From: Flavobacterium macacae
GTDB taxonomy: Bacteria > Bacteroidota > Bacteroidia > Flavobacteriales > Flavobacteriaceae
Length of the DNA stretch: 64,000 nucleotides
NCBI RefSeq assembly: GCF_003865365.1
Contig: NZ_RQVR01000002.1
Span: forward strand, 124,001-188,000
Direction: 5' to 3'
Positions 61,786 to 64,000 of this stretch are shown in pieces. A model generated the notes under the pieces. It saw nothing but the letters and a program-made list of their open reading frames with translations. It had not been told where the DNA came from and searched no databases. How positions within the stretch are numbered: position 1 is the stretch's first letter; each line of letters opens with the position of its first letter. Both the position numbers and the translations under genes were made by a program.

Positions 61786-64000
61786 TTATCGGTTTAAATA
61801 AAGTCGGCCTTGTTGCGGTGCTTTATTGTCTTTATTGAAATTGACAATATAAAAATAGACGCCATTTGGAGCAACACCATCAGACATGGCTCCCTTGTTG
61901 CTTCTTCCGTCCCAATCTGGTGTGTTTCTGTTTCCTTTATACATCAGATTTCCATAGCGATTGTATATTTCTAAGCTAAAATTCTGGAACAAAAATTCAA
62001 TATCCGGAATATTAAAAGTGTCATTAATTCCATCTCCGTTAGGAGAAAAACCATCCGGAATCATTAATGAATATTGGTTTTGATCACAATTTAAAAGCGA
62101 AACCGTGACTACTAAAGCATTTTGCGAAATGCAACTTGAAACTGGAGAAGAATCGAATCCGTAATAAGTGGCACCGTCTTGAAGGATTTCTGAATCTGAC
62201 AATTGAATTCCTCCGAAAGGAGCATTATACCACATTAAATTTCCTGTAAAATTTACGTTTTGGCTCAAATCAAAAAGTGCTGGAGCCGGAGATGTCAATC
62301 CGCAAAAATTCTGTCCGCCACTATGTAAAGTGGGTGCACTGATTTCATTTACAACCACAGAAACCATCGTTTTTGGAGAAATACAGCCTAGAAGGGACAT
62401 TTCTGAAACATAATAACTTCCTGTTACCAACGGACTGGCATTGCTCAAAGGCGTGGTGCTCGTCGGGCTGTCAAACCATTGAAATTCAGATCCATTCGGA
62501 ACCAAATCTTGAACAACGGCGTTTTCATTTATGCAAAATTCTAAATCTGTTGCAAAAGGCGCCTCTGGATTTTCGTTTATGGTAAAAGTTTCTGAAATTC
62601 CATAATTTAAAAGTCCGCAGGTTGTGGTGACATTAATAATATCTTGCAGAATAAAAGTTGTATCACCTGTATTTGGAAGTGAACTTATAGGAATTGTAAG
62701 GGTTGCATTTCCATTAGAAACGGGCAAAGTGGCGGTTCCTGAATTTGTATTTGCTCCAATTAAATCATAATTTATCTGAACATTTGTCATTGTTCCTAGA
62801 CCTCCGATATTTACAGTTACAGGCTGATTTTCACAAACATCGCTAATGGTAATAAATAGGTTAGCCCCTTGAGGAACTGGATTTAACATAAATGTTTGCG
62901 CTAAGGAGGCTGTATTTTCGCAACCTGTTTGAAGATTTACAATATGTATGATCGTGATTGTTGTTTCGCCAGCGTTCGAAAGCAAGTGGAACGGAATTAT
63001 AAAATTAGAAACACCGCCAACTACAGTAAATTGAACAATTTGATTTGTAACCGTATTGCTTCCTGATAAATTGTAAGTAATTTCATAAATTCCGTCAGTC
63101 AAATTTGTATTTCCTGAAAGCGTCACCTGCACATCTGAATCCTCACAGGCATCACTGATTGTCAATGTACCGATATTAATTTTCGGCAATGGATAAACAT
63201 TTAAAATATCAAAAATAGTTCCAATGATATGATCACAAGCTCCATAACCTCCAGTTTCATGAATGGAAACAATGCTTATCGTGTAAGCACCAACCAGCGG
63301 AAAAGAAATGCTTGGAATTGGAAATGTAACCACTCCGTTTACAAAATTTGCTAAAACAGTATTTCCTGAAGGAATCGGTCCCGTAATTTGATATTGAATC
63401 GAATACTCTCCATTTGGAACAGCTTCAATTCCTTGTGTCAATGTTGCCATAAAAGAAGCAAGTCCAATTTCATCTTCACAAATATCTGAATCTACCACCA
63501 AAATGGAACCTGTAAAATCAATCTGCTGTTCTATCACAATCAAAACGGTAGAAGTCATTGCAGTACAGATTGGATGTGAAGGTTTTACTGTGTAGCTAAA
63601 AGAATATTCGCCCGGCCCAAAAGTATTATAGATATTTTGAACATTTATAAAAGTATCCTGAGGACTCGACAATTCAGATGTTCCGTTCTCAGACCACTCT
63701 CCTCCCGCATCTTGACCCGTCAAATAATTCAATAAATTTAAATTTGAATACTGGGACAAATCTTCAGAATCGCACAAAATTAAATTTTGAGGACTTCCTG
63801 AATCTGGCGCCGGATGAACAGTCACGTTAATAATCGTACTGTGCGCAGGACAAGTTCCAATTGCCGGCATGGTATACGTAAATTGAAAAGTTCCCAAACC
63901 CGAGGTTGTCGCGTTCAATAGATTACCTGTTAATGAACCGGTATTGCTGTCATCAGACCAGGTTCCGTTAATTTGGGGATTCGGAAAATTGCCAATAAAT
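61786..64000 (-). CDS. T9SS type B sorting domain adhesin, 5' part beyond window
   Basis: The frame is open to the right-hand window edge (it reads FIGNFPNPQINGTWSDD at 63999 downwards), so the start lies outside. About 737 residues are visible. The last about 100 residues form the gliding motility-associated C-terminal domain: PDGFSPNGDGINDTFNIPD, LEIYNRYGNLMYKG, DWDG and PNGVYFYIVNF, ending YLNR. This type B domain is the signal for T9SS secretion together with a SprF-like partner. Upstream are three similar Ig-like repeats of about 100 residues (63498-62569). A surface adhesin is the likely function. Confidence 0.92.
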   Translation of the reverse strand, partial: FIGNFPNPQINGTWSDDSNTGSLTGNLLNATTSGLGTFQFTYTMPAIGTCPAHSTIINVTVHPAPDSGSPQNLILCDSEDLSQYSNLNLLNYLTGQDAGGEWSENGTSELSSPQDTFINVQNIYNTFGPGEYSFSYTVKPSHPICTAMTSTVLIVIEQQIDFTGSILVVDSDICEDEIGLASFMATLTQGIEAVPNGEYSIQYQITGPIPSGNTVLANFVNGVVTFPIPSISFPLVGAYTISIVSIHETGGYGACDHIIGTIFDILNVYPLPKINIGTLTISDACEDSDVQVTLSGNTNLTDGIYEITYNLSGSNTVTNQIVQFTVVGGVSNFIIPFHLLSNAGETTITIIHIVNLQTGCENTASLAQTFMLNPVPQGANLFITISDVCENQPVTVNIGGLGTMTNVQINYDLIGANTNSGTATLPVSNGNATLTIPISSLPNTGDTTFILQDIINVTTTCGLLNYGISETFTINENPEAPFATDLEFCINENAVVQDLVPNGSEFQWFDSPTSTTPLSNASPLVTGSYYVSEMSLLGCISPKTMVSVVVNEISAPTLHSGGQNFCGLTSPAPALFDLSQNVNFTGNLMWYNAPFGGIQLSDSEILQDGATYYGFDSSPVSSCISQNALVVTVSLLNCDQNQYSLMIPDGFSPNGDGINDTFNIPDIEFLFQNFSLEIYNRYGNLMYKGNRNTPDWDGRSNKGAMSDGVAPNGVYFYIVNFNKDNKAPQQGRLYLNR
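62569..63498 (-). repeat. Three tandem Ig-like protein repeats in the adhesin
   Basis: Repeats of about 95-110 residues begin VVDSDICEDE (63498), TISDACEDSD (near 63159) and TISDVCENQP (near 62844) and each ends with a TFxLxPxP-type or equivalent strand. They share the SDxCE start, GxY-I-Y strand and TxxITxIxIxNxxT strand. The DNA copies have diverged. Confidence 0.65.

Overview
The window is AT-rich chromosomal DNA from a member of the Flavobacteriaceae, most likely Flavobacterium or a close relative. Three things point there. Gliding-motility and type IX secretion genes are present (gldB, gldC, porT, a PorP/SprF protein and a type B sorting-domain adhesin). Promoter boxes repeatedly read TAnnTTTG, the Bacteroidetes form. 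The primary sigma factor is short and lacks region 1.1. Shine-Dalgarno sequences are scarce. I saw no rRNA, CRISPR array, transposase, phage gene or plasmid function; this looks like core chromosome.

Layout. 1-5.1 kb: 3' end of pnp, then rpoD and rpe, with a DUF72 gene facing them. 5.2-6.6 kb: a membrane metallopeptidase, tRNA-Arg(UCG) and a GatB/YqeY-domain gene on the minus strand. 6.9-22.9 kb: a complete minus-strand division and cell wall cluster (mraZ-rsmH-ftsL-ftsI-murE-mraY-murD-ftsW-murG-murC-ftsQ-ftsA-ftsZ) with candidate MraZ boxes at its head and a terminator after ftsZ. 23.3-29.9 kb: an alpha/beta hydrolase, yihA, gldC-gldB, nadE, an orphan LuxR-type response regulator and dnaG. 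30-32.5 kb: an ECF sigma, putative anti-sigma and outer-membrane protein cassette. 32.7-38.5 kb: polyprenyl synthetase, rlmN, an O-methyltransferase, etfBA and a bifunctional-nuclease family gene. 38.5-41.2 kb: a gene broken by an in-frame TGA, then thyA-2TM-folA. 41.4-48.2 kb: ubiE/menG-porT, a SpoU methyltransferase, a TamL-like lipoprotein, fbaA and accD. 48.3-57.1 kb: an ABC permease, purH and the elongation cluster mreB-mreC-mreD-mrdA-rodA. 57.2-64 kb: a NUC1 nuclease, a Lys/Glu-rich secreted protein, and a minus-strand operon of adhesin (cut by the window end), PorP/SprF and PorE-like OmpA protein.

How the genes work together. The window holds both peptidoglycan machines of a rod-shaped cell: the divisome pair FtsW/FtsI with the Mur enzymes, and the elongasome pair RodA/PBP2 with MreBCD. 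A second theme is the outer envelope: T9SS and gliding parts, TamL, and the adhesin/SprF/PorE-like locus.

Most notable observations: (1) six intergenic copies of a folded repeat whose inner stem changes sequence but always keeps one unpaired G, one copy carrying an expanded GCA tract; (2) four TACCAC boxes (three at exact 10-bp spacing) directly upstream of the mraZ -7 box; (3) loss of all four zinc ligands in both DnaG and AccD; (4) promoters so close to the rlmN and polyprenyl-synthetase ATG that their mRNAs may be leaderless; (5) a 155-codon frame interrupted by one TGA. I did not find a clearly new enzymatic or defence system; the repeat family is the best candidate for something undescribed.
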